NCBI GenBank assembly: GCA_022410635.1
Contig: JAJVDF010000462.1
Location: 538,883 to 602,882 of the forward strand
Reading direction: 5' to 3'
DNA from: Tretioscincus oriximinensis
Taxonomy: Eukaryota; Chordata; Lepidosauria; Squamata; Gymnophthalmidae
DNA: 64,000 nt
Under the pieces are notes generated by a model that was given only the letters and a program-made list of their open reading frames with translations, made no database searches and had not been told where the DNA came from. Below, one piece after another: positions 10,080 through 30,739 of this stretch; the stretch's first letter is position 1, and every line of letters starts with the position of its first letter. The position numbers and the translations under genes are program-made.

Positions 10080-13000
10080 CTAAAAGAAAAGAGGTCCTTC
10101 CTTNAAAACAAGACCCCAGGCATTTCAGGGCTGTTTGTTCCATATGCCAAAAGGGCAGAAATGGGGCAGAACAGCAGAAGCCACGGGGAGGCCCTTCTCT
10201 TGCAGGCCGCATCCCAGCCCCAACTCACCTGGGTCAGCAGCCGCTCCTGCTCGCCTGTGTCCTGCTCAAAATCCCGTGTGACATCCAGGAGCAAGACCGG
10301 AGTGCTCCTAAGCCTTTCGGAGTGGACCCTGAAAGGAGAGAAGACGATCCAGATACACAGTTCTGAGAGCCAACGCAGAGCCCAGGCCTGGCGCTTTATT
10401 TACTCACATTGATATTGTGCCATTTACCTGAAGGTCTCAGGGCTTCAAAGAGGGGAATTTGGGGGCTTAGCTGAAGGTGAGGTTGAACAGGTGTCTTCAT
10501 CAGATCTCTAAATATATACAGCGTAAATGCCTGATTGCACCTCAGAGGGGAGAGACTTCCACAACTTGAGGGCTACCACAAAGAAGGCCCCCCNCACACA
10601 CACATATCCACATTTCTTTGATGCGTGGAAGAGGTGGGACTGTCAGGAAAGCCTCATCAGAAGATCTTGGGTGNNGGCAGGCATGGAGGGAGGGAGGGGT
10701 TCCTGCCTCCAGCCTGGACCTCTTANCTAGCCACAGTTGGGGAACTGATCTGCTGTCGTTTTAGCATGGCAGTCAAGTAGGAGGCCTGAGCCTGTCTTTC
10801 AGCTACTCACTCTGTGCTTTTCTCCACCAGCCACTGTTCATGTTGCNCATGAAGTTGCTCTAAGTAGCCCAGCAGGACGTCTTTCTCTTCTGGCCTCCCC
10901 CTCTGATGCAGTCGCTCCATGCAGGTCTGGAAGAAGCATTTGGCATCTGCTGAGGAGCCCTGGCACTGCCTAACACCGTCCCCTTCCCTCTCACCCCATG
11001 GCTGGGTTTTTGCAGCCAGGAGCACAACTGTGATCACATGAGAGGACATACCAGTTCAGTGCCACTGTATACCTATGTGGGATGAATGGTCAGAAGTTCA
11101 AAGCTTTTGGAAACGAATAGCGATGGAAATAATGAAATAAAAGGCGCAAATGGGGCCTGCCGTAGTNTACACTGGGATATGGATGAGCCAAATGGGGCCT
11201 GCTGTAGTCTACACTGGGATATGGATGAGCCAAATGGAGCCTGCCATAGTATACACTGGTCCACCAATTGCCCCTGAGTATCTCAAGGAAAGGAGGAGGC
11301 TCATGGCACTGCAGGAATCCTGCCTGTTGCTCCATCTCAGAGGCTGTATCAAAACACGCATCCTAGTCACCATCGATCATCCATCAGAATTTGCGCTTTC
11401 CCTTACCTCTGGAGGTGCCCGGAGGTAGAAGAAGCCGTGGAGGTTGAGGTGTTCTTTAAATGCCTGGAGTAGAAAGCTATGCCATTCCTGATAAATGATC
11501 CATTCAGTCTCTGTCAGATGACCAATCTCAAAGAGGTTCTTTGCAAAAATGTACCTGAGGTAGGAAGAGAAAAAACACAACCCTTTTCAAGAGAAGCAAA
11601 ATTCCGGCCAGCACCAAAACAGGAACATATTTTATGCTTTTTCCAGCCATAAAGGTAATGGCTAGAAATGGGAAAAGCCATCCCTTTTTAACAAGCAGAA
11701 TTGGGAATCATGGATTTGATCACTTATCTACAAAAAAAAGTCTACTGGGTCAAGCTTCCCCTCAAAGTTCCCTTGGCAGCCTTTATCGAATTTCATTATA
11801 GAAGCAGAAGCTTCCTCACAGCTCATATTATAAACAACCTAAGACAACAAGCAGAGAGAGCAACCTTGAAGTGGAGCAGATTTTGCGTTCTCAGTTTTAC
11901 TGTTTTAATGAACTGGATTTTAACTACTGTATTTCGCTTGATGAAATGGTTCTGAGCTTTTAAGGTGACACAGAAATGCAAACAAATTAAATACGCAGGC
12001 TAAAAACGTTAAAGCAAATTGGTATTTCGAACCTAGCCATGAATTTTTTATTTTATTAATAGATATAACAACCTTGAAAGAAAGAGGAATCAACATTTCC
12101 CCAAGCAAACCAACAAGCCAGAATATCAATCAAATAAAACTGCCTTTTGGCAATCTAAAAATCTGAACATCATAAACGTAAGAAAATTCCATTTTTATGA
12201 TGTTAACATTTTCAAGCTCACGCTCCAAATTAATTTTTGAAGATGATTGGATTAAAGGATTCTAAATGTCATACAAGAAAGCTTGCTCATTCCTTTGNAT
12301 TGTTTTAGTCCAGTTGCAGTTTGGTGCAACGGGTAGAGTGCTGGACTCTTATGTGGTTGTCTCCTGGATCAATTCCACACTCTGGCAGTTCTATAGAATT
12401 CTCTCAGCCCCACCTACTTTACAGGGTGTCTGTTATGAAGGAAACAACAAAAGCTACATGTGCCTTAAACAAACATTATTATAATTCCATGGCTGCTAAG
12501 ACTCATATTTTTGGTAATAAAGCAAAAGATATTAAGGTGGATATAAAATGGGTTTTGAAGAAGAAGAGGAAGAGAAAAAGGAGTGAAGGGAGCTAGAAGA
12601 GGGACGGGGCGCGGTCTTCCTTTGTTTAACTGAAAATTAAACTGGACAAGTAGAAATTGTTAGAATTAGTTTATTGTCTTACTTTACATTATTTTGGATT
12701 GTTTTGACTTCTTGCAATGAAAGCTGAAATGTAACGCATAATGTATATATGTGTATATTGTTATGGAAATTAACGAATTGCACCTAAAAGAAGAAAAAGC
12801 GTAAGAGATTAAAATGCAAAAATCAGAGACACAAAGAGGCCATCCACAGGGGAATATAGGTGAACAATAATATCTNTAGCTGTTTTTCCTTTGTATGTTA
12901 TGGTGATTGTGTATATTCTTTNGTGAGGCCCTTTGGCGAAGGCATTATAAATAGATGTTTTACTATTTATCTATGTATAAATAAAAGGAAAATCAATGAG

Positions 13001-16000
13001 ACACAGGATTCTAGAGGTACTGACCAATCACAGACTTGGGCAGAAAGGGTTGAACAGCGAAAGCCCAACAAACATGGCTGCCATGTGCCCACTCAGAAAA
13101 TCCCACACACACAATAAACCCAAACCCTGATCCATACAAACATTGAATTATTCTGAATACATGAATGGAAACCATACAGGCACACAAGCAGGAGCACAGG
13201 GAGCTGTCCAATTATTCAGGAGCTTTTATCAAATGGATCTGGTAGTTATCTAAAATTTTAGGAGCTTCAAACAGGACAAAGACTAAGAAACACAGAGAGA
13301 AATAGAAAAAGACAGAGGATAGAGAGGTACCTTGGTGTAGTGGGAGGATAGGAGGAAGGAGGACAGAAGGAAGAAAGATGGAGAAAGGAAGAAAGATAAG
13401 GAGCAGGAGAGAAGAAGGAGGAAAGGAAGGAGAGAAACAAAGAAGGAAAGAGCGAAGAAAGGACAGAAGGAGAGAAAGAAAATAGCAAGACAAAGACAAG
13501 GTAGAAGCAAGGAAAGAAGGAAGGACAGAAGGGAGAGAAGGAAGGGAACAAAGAACAGAAGGAGAGAGAGAGAAGGAAGATAAGGAAGAAAGCTGGAGAA
13601 AGGAAGGGGAAAAGATAAAGAGAAGGAGAGAAGAAGGAAGATGGGAAAGAGAAAAGAAGAATAGAGAAGGAAAGCTTGAAATAAAGCAGCTAGCAAGGGG
13701 ACTGGGGAAGGGAGGCTAGAGGCCCAACCTTATCTTGGCCAGGCTTATTTCATTAGTTTATTATAAAATATATATATATATATTTAAAAACTGGCTCTGT
13801 ACCTATCGCTGTATACAGATCTCTCAAAGACCCACACCTGATCCCCGGGCTGCNCGGCCTTTAAAGTCAGGGGTTCTAGCTGGGCCTTTAGCCGACTCAG
13901 GCAGGAAAATGTTTGGAACGTGAAGGACCATCGGGATGGATCTTNATACATCATTTGAAGCAGGTTTCCAAAACTGGGAACAGATGAGTCCTGGTGGAGG
14001 ACAACAAAGAAGCCCTTTTAGTGTGGAAAGTAGGCTGTATAATAAACGCATAAATTGAACATTATGATTCCTGTCCTAGACAGCCGTCCAGATAATGTAT
14101 CAGAACTGGAAAAACTTTACACACGGACAGCTTCTAGGTCAGTCTGTCACAATTCCTCAGTGGGCAAAGTTTGAAACAGCTTAAGGGGGGAATTTCGTCC
14201 CTTTCTGAATGTCCATCCTGGAGGTAGACTCAAGGGATTCATCTTGGTAACCATGAATACATTTGGCTTCCATGAATTTCAGCTGAGGGAATTAGAATCT
14301 CTGGCTTTGCAGGCACTGCTGCCATTTTTAACTGNCCTAATTTTAGTTGTTTTTATGATTTTTTTTCCTATCATGATCCNCCCTGAGAGCTTTTGGTATA
14401 GTAAATAAATAATGAATGAATGAATGAATGTATGAATGGATCTGTCTAATCCTATCTTAAGAACATAAGAACATAAGAGCCATACTGGATCAGGCAACAG
14501 CCAATCAAGTCCAGCATTCTGTCTCACACAGAGGCCCACCAGATGCACATGGGCAGTCCAAACAGAGGAAAGCAAAATATGCTCCTGTCCACGACTCCCT
14601 GCAAATGGTATCTCAGGAGTCCTGTCTGTTGCTCCATCCCAGAGGCAATGTCCAGACATCCATCCTAGTATCCATCTATACCCTTGGTGTCCATAAACCT
14701 GTCCAGTCCTGTCCTGAAACTATCCAAGCTNTTAGCTACCACTACCTCTTCAGGAAGTAAATTCTACAGGTCGATGACCCTCTGGGTGAAAAAAATACTT
14801 TCTTTTGTCTGTTCTCACTTTTCTGCCCATCAGTTTCAAGGAGGGCCCTCTGGTCCTTGTTTTTTCTCTATTCACCCTATCCATCCCATGCATGATTTTG
14901 TACACGTCAATCAGGTCACCTGTCAAATGTCGCCTTTCAAGGCTGAAGAGGCCCAAATTTTGCAGCCTGACTTCATAAGGGAGGTGCTCCAAACCCTTGA
15001 TTATTTTTGTTGCCCTTTTCTGCACCTTCTCTAGTTTCACAATATCCCTCTTGAGATGTGGTGATCAGAATTGAACACAGTATTCCAAATGTGGCCTCAC
15101 CACAGATTTATAAAGAGGCAAAACAACATTTGCTGACTTGTTTTCCATTCCTTTCCTAATTATCCCCAACAACCCCAATTATCCCCATCTTAAAACTATT
15201 ACATCGTCGTCGTCATCATAAGTATTAGTATTATTAATCTATTTAAACAGTGGCATTGATGTGAATGTAAGTAAATTAAATGTATAAATAAACAAATGAA
15301 ACCAAAGTGCCCTGCTTTTCTGGAAGATGCTAAGCCACATGCCCAGCAATCCTGTCACTGACTTTTAAGATTTCGGTGGTGTTAAAATAAATAATTATTT
15401 TGTTTAAGTCACTGTGATGGTAGGAAGGGGAGATTTTCACCTCTCCATCGGGAGTCCTTGCTTGCAAAGAACAAAACAACTGTCCTGAGAGGCCCTCAGA
15501 GAGCAAGGAGAGAGCTGGCTAGGGTAGGGTAGGTTATTTGCCCCTGGCACTGTGGGTCAAGCACATGTGAGCTCTCCTGGGTTATTTCTGACCTCCAGGG
15601 GGCCTGCATAAGTCCTTCTGCCCCATCCCAAGTAGCAAGGCCACTCTTTTGGCTTCTCTTCTGCACAGCAGCCACNTTGGAAGCCTCTGACCATGCCAGA
15701 GGGCTGGCATGACTAAATGTGCCCATCAGCCACAATAGTGCTGATACTTATGGCTGAATTAAGTGGCCTTGAGGTTTGCAAGCAAGTATTAGCACTCCTT
15801 TCTGCAATTGGCAGCAGCAGATGGTACTGATCAAAGAAACAGGGTTGCGAAGCCATTCCAAAGCAACCCAATAGGCCACAGCGTGACTCACCTGGCGTGA
15901 AGCAGCACCTGGAACCTTCTGCCACTTGGCCACAGGCTCCGGGGTCAAGTGCCAGCGGGGGAAGGCCTTGCGGAGCAGCCGGACGAAGGTGGATTTGCCC

Positions 16001-16698
16001 ACGGCTGGCAAAGGGAACAGAAAAACACATCAAGGGAGTCTGGAGGAGCCAATAAAGGGGGTAAAGGATGGGGATGCCTCAGGGCCTCTGAGCATGTGCG
16101 GAGTGCAATGGCTTCCCCACAAGAAGTCAAGCGCAAAGAGATAACAGATAGGGGGCGCCTGGCACCTCTAAGCACGTGCAGAGTGCAATGCTTCTTCCTT
16201 GTGGAGGCCANAAGAGATCCCCTATGGAAGCAATGCATGCCGGGCGAGAGATGGGACATCCCCTAGGACCTCTGAGCATGTGCAGAGTGCAAAAGGGGGG
16301 CACTGCAAGGGGCGCGTGTCTTCCTCCCCACCCACCTCCGCTCTATGGAAGAACCAACCCAAAGGGCCCAGAGGTGCAAGGCGTCCCTGTGCCTCGGAGC
16401 ACGTGCAGAGTGTAATGCCCTCCCCTTTTTGAGCCCGGGGGGAGGGGCTGCAGATGGGGGGCGCCCCGGGACCTCTGAGCACGTGCATAGCAGCAGCAGC
16501 AAGGCCAAGGGGCTTCTCTGCCCTTGGCGCTCCGAAGGAGTAATATCCAAAGGGCCAAAGGGGTGCAAAGCGTCCCAATGCCTCTGGGCATGTACAGAGT
16601 GCCGCTGTCAGCCTCTCCCCCCCCTCCCCCCCCCTCCCCGGCTCACCGATGTTGCCCTCAATGGCTAAACGCATCCCTGTCGCTGCAGCGGCTGCCAT
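10011..16698 (-). CDS. DGUOK: Deoxyguanosine kinase, whole gene (7 exons)
   Basis: Phosphorylates purine deoxynucleosides in mitochondria to feed mtDNA synthesis. Seven exons (16647-16698, 15892-16004, 13803-13990, 11407-11554, 10811-10926, 10229-10328, 10011-10079) give 261 codons; exons 2-6 are 113, 188, 148, 116 and 100 nt, the sizes I recall for the human gene, and phases agree. P-loop EGNIAVGKST (residues 14-23), EPV motif, FERSVYSDR with the ERS motif at about 111-113, and the Arg-rich LID RGRPEEK near 176-182 are present. Human DGUOK is 277 aa. Two oddities: only about 10 residues precede the kinase fold, so no mitochondrial presequence is visible, and the C-terminus runs about 14 residues past the usual end. 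dCK/TK2 are the relatives; exon structure and neighbours favour DGUOK. Confidence 0.93.
10229..10328 (-). CDS. DGUOK: DGUOK exon 6
   Basis: 100 nt between ctctcctttcag and GTGAGT. Encodes the [17 protein letters not shown] strand and the following helix of the kinase fold, ending on a complete codon. Confidence 0.9.
10329..10810. other. DGUOK intron 5 with LINE fragment
   Basis: Contains a LINE 3' piece at about 10425-10605 ('gcgtaaatgcctgattgcac', 'gggctaccacaaagaaggcc'), the same family as 575-940. The rest is unassigned. Confidence 0.5.
10811..10926 (-). CDS. DGUOK: DGUOK exon 5 (LID region)
   Basis: 116 nt, acceptor cttcttccag, donor GTGAGT. Encodes [16 protein letters not shown], the Arg-rich LID that closes over ATP, then the conserved YLEQLH-x-QHEQWL helix. 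One ambiguous base falls in the codon after YLEQLH. Confidence 0.93.
11105..11345 (+). repeat. LINE-derived block with 3x ~42-bp tandem unit
   Basis: Inside DGUOK intron 4. Three tandem units of 'aaatggggcctgc.gtagt' plus 'tacactgggatatggatgag' lie between 11145 and 11262, followed by the common LINE 3' block ('gcccctgagtatctc', 'tcctgcctgttgctccatc'). Confidence 0.7.
11407..11554 (-). CDS. DGUOK: DGUOK exon 4
   Basis: 148 nt, acceptor ttcctacctcag, donor GTAAGG. Completes the split Arg codon of SDR and encodes YIFAKNLFE, the [10 protein letters not shown] helix and the [12 protein letters not shown] strand. Very close to other vertebrate DGUOK sequences. Confidence 0.95.
12305..12590 (+). 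repeat. Sauria-like SINE (family A)
   Basis: 'tttggtgcaacgggtagagt' head, then 'ctcagccccacctactttac' and 'agggtgtctgtta', tail 'taaggtggatataaaatggg' with GAAGAAGAGG. Confidence 0.7.
13318..13690 (+). repeat. ~370-bp polypurine (GA-rich) tract
   Basis: Almost all A/G on the plus strand in GGAAGAAAGA-type units; the complementary minus strand is polypyrimidine. It lies about 110 bases downstream (in gene direction) of DGUOK exon 3. Confidence 0.85.
13803..13990 (-). CDS. DGUOK: DGUOK exon 3
   Basis: 188 nt, acceptor tgtcctccaccag, donor GTACAG after a split Arg codon. Encodes [24 protein letters not shown] and VFERSVYSD, which carries the catalytic-site ERS motif. Two ambiguous bases leave two residues undetermined. 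Confidence 0.93.
13991..15891. other. DGUOK intron 2 with LINE remains
   Basis: Contains a short (GAAT)n near 14410-14430, a minus-strand LINE reverse-transcriptase tail (14455-15140), and unassigned sequence up to exon 2. Confidence 0.5.
14455..15140 (-). repeat. CR1/L2-type LINE, RT C-terminal end
   Basis: The minus strand at 15040-14750 encodes a degenerate reverse-transcriptase tail: [18 protein letters not shown], then [16 protein letters not shown] and KYFF. It runs into the 3' block 'catactggatcaggcaacag' and 'ctgtctcacacagaggccca'. Confidence 0.85.
15892..16004 (-). CDS. DGUOK: DGUOK exon 2 (P-loop)
   Basis: 113 nt, acceptor ttccctttgccag, donor GTGAGT. Encodes [11 protein letters not shown], the ATP-binding P-loop end and first helix, then [12 protein letters not shown] with the conserved EPV substrate-side motif. 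Confidence 0.95.
16085..16610 (+). repeat. Six-copy ~26-bp CACGTG-type motif series in DGUOK intron 1
   Basis: Consensus CCTCTGAGC[A/G]YGTGCAGAGT followed by GCAATG starts near 16085, 16165, 16269, 16392, 16472 and 16581. Three copies contain a perfect CACGTG E-box. Copies 4 and 6 share a longer upstream block ('gtgcaa.gcgtccc'). Spacing is irregular (80-123 bp). Confidence 0.8.
16647..16698 (-). CDS. DGUOK: DGUOK exon 1
   Basis: 52 nt from ATG to donor GTGAGC. Encodes [17 protein letters not shown], joining AVGKST of exon 2 in frame. An in-frame TAG lies four codons upstream, so this frame cannot extend into a mitochondrial presequence. The region is a CpG island, so the true first exon may be longer or different. 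Confidence 0.8.
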
Positions 16699-16865
16699 AC
16701 TGCGGGCCTAGTGCGCATGCGCCCACCTCCTCCTTTAAACCGATTACGCCCACCCAAAGGGCTGCACAGCTTCGCAGGCAACGTCGAATTCCGGCTTCGT
16801 GCGCCGCCGTCCGGTGGCCGCCATGGTTGGGGCGGGTAAAGGCGCAAAGCCATGCAAAGCAAGGC

Positions 16866-16923
16866 GGGAGGAGGAGGAGGAGGAGGAGGAGGAGGAGGAG
16901 GAGGAGGAGGAGGAGGAGGAGGG
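16866..16923 (+). repeat. (GGA)n microsatellite
   Basis: About 18 GGA units on the plus strand, roughly 170 bases upstream of the DGUOK ATG. Confidence 0.95.
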
Positions 16924-17264
16924 AGAAAATACGTTTCCACGGTATCTCGCTCGTGTGAATGGGGGTCCCGTGTCTCTTCTGCCTACCAAACAGATGTTGC
17001 AGGAGGTTCTGCAGATAGTGGGAAGGGAAGCAAGGACAACCCCAGGCCAGGCAACCGTTTCCAAAGCAGCTCGCGGCGTCTCTGTGTCCTTGGTCAGACT
17101 TNATCCAGCTTCAGTCCACTTTCAGAACGGAGAAAATACAGTAGCAGAGCGAACTGCAGTTTTTGTCCCAAGGTTGCCTAAACCAAAGGTGAGTTTTCTG
17201 GGTCAAGAAACGCGGAAGGAAAACAGCTTTGCTCCTTTGATCACTTTGGAAGTGGACTAAAGCC

Positions 17265-17725
17265 AGGACATAAGAACATAAGAAAAGCCATACTGGATCA
17301 AGTCCAGCCTTCTGTGTCACCCAGAGGCCCACCAGATGCACTTGGGCAGTCCGAACAGAGGAAAACAAAATATGCTCCTGTTCATGACTCCCTGCAAATG
17401 GTATTTCAGGAGTCCTGCCTGTTGCTCCATCCCAGAGGCAACATCCAGACATCCATCCTAGTATCCATTTATACCCTTGGTGTCCNTNAACCTGTCTAGT
17501 CCTNTCTTGAANCTATCCAAGCTGTTAGCTACCACTACCTCTTCAGGAAGTAAATTCCACAGGCCNATGACCCTCTGGGTGAAAAAATACTTTCCTTTGT
17601 CTGTTCTCACTTAAGAACATAAGAGGAGCCATACTGGATCAGGCCACAGCCCATCAAGTCCAGCATTCTGTGTCACACAGAGGCCCACCAGATGCACCTG
17701 GGCAGCCTGAACAGAGGAAAGCAAA
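17265..17725 (-). repeat. Two LINE 3'-end fragments
   Basis: 'aagaacataag..agccatac' plus 'ccagatgcacttgggcagtc' (17270-17610), then a second start of the same block at 17612-17725. Same family as 14.46 kb. Confidence 0.75.
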
Positions 17726-18002
17726 ATAGGTCAAAAGCAGCCGTCCGGGGCCCACAATGCCAATTGCAGGGGAAGGTTCCACCTCTTCCTCCTGCTTGGG
17801 ATGCCCAGAAGGGGCAGCTGGTGCGCCTGTGAGGCTANGGCAAACCCCATTGGGCTCATCCACAGGCCAGTGTAAGCTATGGCAGGCCACCCATTCGGTG
17901 GTGAAAACTGGACATGATAGTAAACACCCGCCAGAGAGATCCTCTTGAAATAGGGCGAGTGAGCAACCTAGTGNCAAATGCACATCAATCTCAGCAAGTG
18001 AG

Positions 18003-18240
18003 GAGAGCCAGTTTGGTGTAGGGGTTAGAGTGTTGGACTCGTACTTGGNAGTCTCCCGGTTCGATTCCCCACTCCTCCACGACCTTGGGCCAGTCACAGT
18101 TCTTTGAACTCTCTCAGCCCCACCTACTCCACAGGGTGTCTGTTGTGGAGAAAGCTATGTGCACCACCCTATGGTTGGCTGCCCTGAGACCTTCCGGTAT
18201 AGGGCGGGATACAAGTGCAAATAAATAAATAATAAATAAG
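18003..18240 (+). repeat. Sauria-like SINE (family A), near full length
   Basis: 'gagccagtttggtgtagggg' head, 'cccggttcgattccccactc' B-box, 'ttgggccagtcacagttctt', and (AAAT)n tail after 'tatagggcgggatac'. One of the best-preserved copies here. Confidence 0.85.
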
Positions 18241-18945
18241 TGCAAAGTCCTGCACGTGGGAGCAAAGAATCCCAATNATTCCTGTCAACTGATGGGGACA
18301 AAAGGCTTTCTGTGACTGAACAGNAAAAGGATCTTGGGCTGTTGGTGGACAGTTCAACGAAGGTGTCAACCCAATATGCAGCAGAAGCAAAAAAAAGTGA
18401 ATTCAGTGTTGGGAGATCACAAGGAAAGGAATTGAAAATAAGTCAGCAAGTGTTGCTTTGCCTCTTGATAAATCGGTGGTGAGGCCCTATTTGGAATCCT
18501 GTGTATAATTCTGGTCACCACATCTCAAAAAAGATATTGTGGGATTTAGAAAAGGTGCAGAAAAGGGCAACAAGAATGATTAGGGGCACCTAATTTATGA
18601 AGCCTGGCTGCAGTGTCTTGGTCTCTTCAGCCTCGAATGATGGCCTTTAAGAGGGGATCTGATTGTAGCGTATAAAATCATGCACAGGATGGATATGGAG
18701 AATTCCTTGAAACTGACAGGCAGAAAAGTGGGGGCAGACAAAGGAAAGTATTTTTTAACCCAGAGTGTGAAGAGTCTGTGGAACTGACTTTCCAGAAGAG
18801 GTGGCAGTAGTTGGATAACGCCTGGATAACTTTAAGACAGGATTAGACACGTCCATGGATATAAACAACTACTAGGATGAATGTTTTGATGCTGCCTCTG
18901 GGATGAGGCAACAGGCAGGATTCCTGAAGTTCGCCCAAGAGTCTT
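18240..18945 (+). repeat. CR1/L2-type LINE, RT tail and 3' region
   Basis: Degenerate frames read KDLGLLVDSSTKVSTQYAAE, then [14 protein letters not shown], the conserved end of this LINE's reverse transcriptase, followed by the usual 3' block. Several stops and frameshifts: a dead 5'-truncated copy. Confidence 0.85.
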
Positions 18946-18949
18946 GAAC

Positions 18950-19200
18950 GTGTGGAGGAAGAAGAAGAAGAAGAAGAAGAACTGGGTTCTTATACCCCAC
19001 TTTCCTCACCTTTCAAAGGGCTTATAAGGGTACTTTGCCCAAAGACTGACATTCTATCTTCCCCATCAGGCTCTGGTGGTTCCCATTTATCTACTTGCAG
19101 TCAGTTGCAATTTCTTGCAATTCTTGCTTTCGAATAGCTGGGTTGGCAAAAGCTACAGGCTAGGGGAAGGTGCTCACCCCTCCCCACATCCGACACAGAT
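18950..19200 (-). repeat. tRNA-derived SINE (family B), reversed
   Basis: (GAA)n start, 'ataccccactttcctcacct', 'ttcccatttatctacttgca', closely matching 1-345 but ending before the tRNA-like head. Confidence 0.7.
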
Positions 19201-19549
19201 TCCCAGTTTTGTGAGAGGTGAGATTCTACGTGATTCCTGTACCTCATACAGGCAATATTTTATTTACCTGTTTATATTTATACCCCACTTTATAACCAAA
19301 GGGTTCAGGGCAGCCAACAGTAAAAACAACCATACAAAATTAGCGTATTAAAACAGCATCAAAAGAGTACCTGAAGGTGGGAAGAAAAACTACATTTCTT
19401 CAGCCAACAGCCATGTTAAAAAGGCCAGATTGCAGTGCTATAAGAAGCACAAGATTGTCATACTATATGAGATTCTCATAAACCTAAGGATGGTGGAAAT
19501 GTATCTGGCTCTTTGCAGACTTCTCTGAAGACTTTGGTACCCAAGTATC

Positions 19550-19860
19550 CTAATCCTTCCTCCCAAGGCTAATTGCAGTGCAGGCTGGGAGCTGTAGTCC
19601 GCAGAGCCAGAGGCTGCACACTGCTTGGACTGCACTTCCCAGCAGGCCCTGCTGGGAGCATGACAACAGCTCCATTTTACCCTNCTCACACTTGGGCTGC
19701 TGCTACTGCCAGTTCCGTGAATCTGCTGGGCATCCAAGCTTTTATAATAAGCCCTTGTCACTGTGAAAATACGTCATAGAAAAGCAGGTGGAAATACAAC
19801 TAAGAACAGGAAAACAGGAAACAGAAATTCTGCCTGAAGGTGGACAACAGGAAGCCAGCA
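19550..19860 (+). repeat. Unclassified interspersed repeat (family R)
   Basis: 'caggctgggagctgtagtcc', 'gcacttcccagcaggccctg', 'gctgctgctactgcc', then 'catagaaaagcaggtggaaa' and 'aaaacaggaaacagaaattc'. Related copies: 23.92-24.20 kb (reverse), 57.00-57.24 kb and 61.17-61.39 kb. Class unknown to me. Confidence 0.7.
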
Positions 19861-19969
19861 GTTTGCTATCATTTGTATCTGCCTATCCTAGTGCCACGAA
19901 AGCATGAAAAACACCAGGCATGTTGATGCACCCAAGGACAAAGGTTCTGCAGGCGATTTGAAAAAACGT

Positions 19970-19975
19970 TTTAAT
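19970..19975 (-). terminator. ACTG2: Probable ACTG2 polyadenylation signal
   Basis: ATTAAA on the minus strand, 62 bases past the stop codon. Gives a short 3' UTR. Inference only. Confidence 0.5.
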
Positions 19976-20037
19976 GCTTATGGAAGAGTTGGAAGGGATG
20001 GGAAAGGGAGGGAAGAGGCTCCGTGGTCTGGAAGGGC

Positions 20038-30739
<10,702 letters not shown>

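Larger units (their letters stand above)
11555..13802. other. DGUOK intron 3
   Basis: Holds an AT-rich stretch (11.6-12.3 kb), a plus-strand family A SINE at about 12305-12590 ending in a GAAGAAGAGG tail, unassigned sequence to 13.3 kb, then a long polypurine tract (13318-13690) close to exon 3. Confidence 0.55.
16600..17110 (-). promoter_or_regulatory. DGUOK: DGUOK CpG-rich promoter region
   Basis: GC-rich, CpG-containing sequence around and upstream of exon 1, including poly-C runs near 16617-16638 and a long (GGA)n. No TATA box seen, as expected for a housekeeping gene. Confidence 0.6.

Noticed and set aside
13283..13696. Ser/Leu/Phe-rich open frames near 13.3-13.7 kb
   Set aside because: Translation of a polypurine/polypyrimidine tract; low complexity only.
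16085..16610. CRISPR-like repeated motif
   Set aside because: Vertebrate intron, irregular spacing, imperfect repeats and no cas genes; treated as a degenerate tandem motif.
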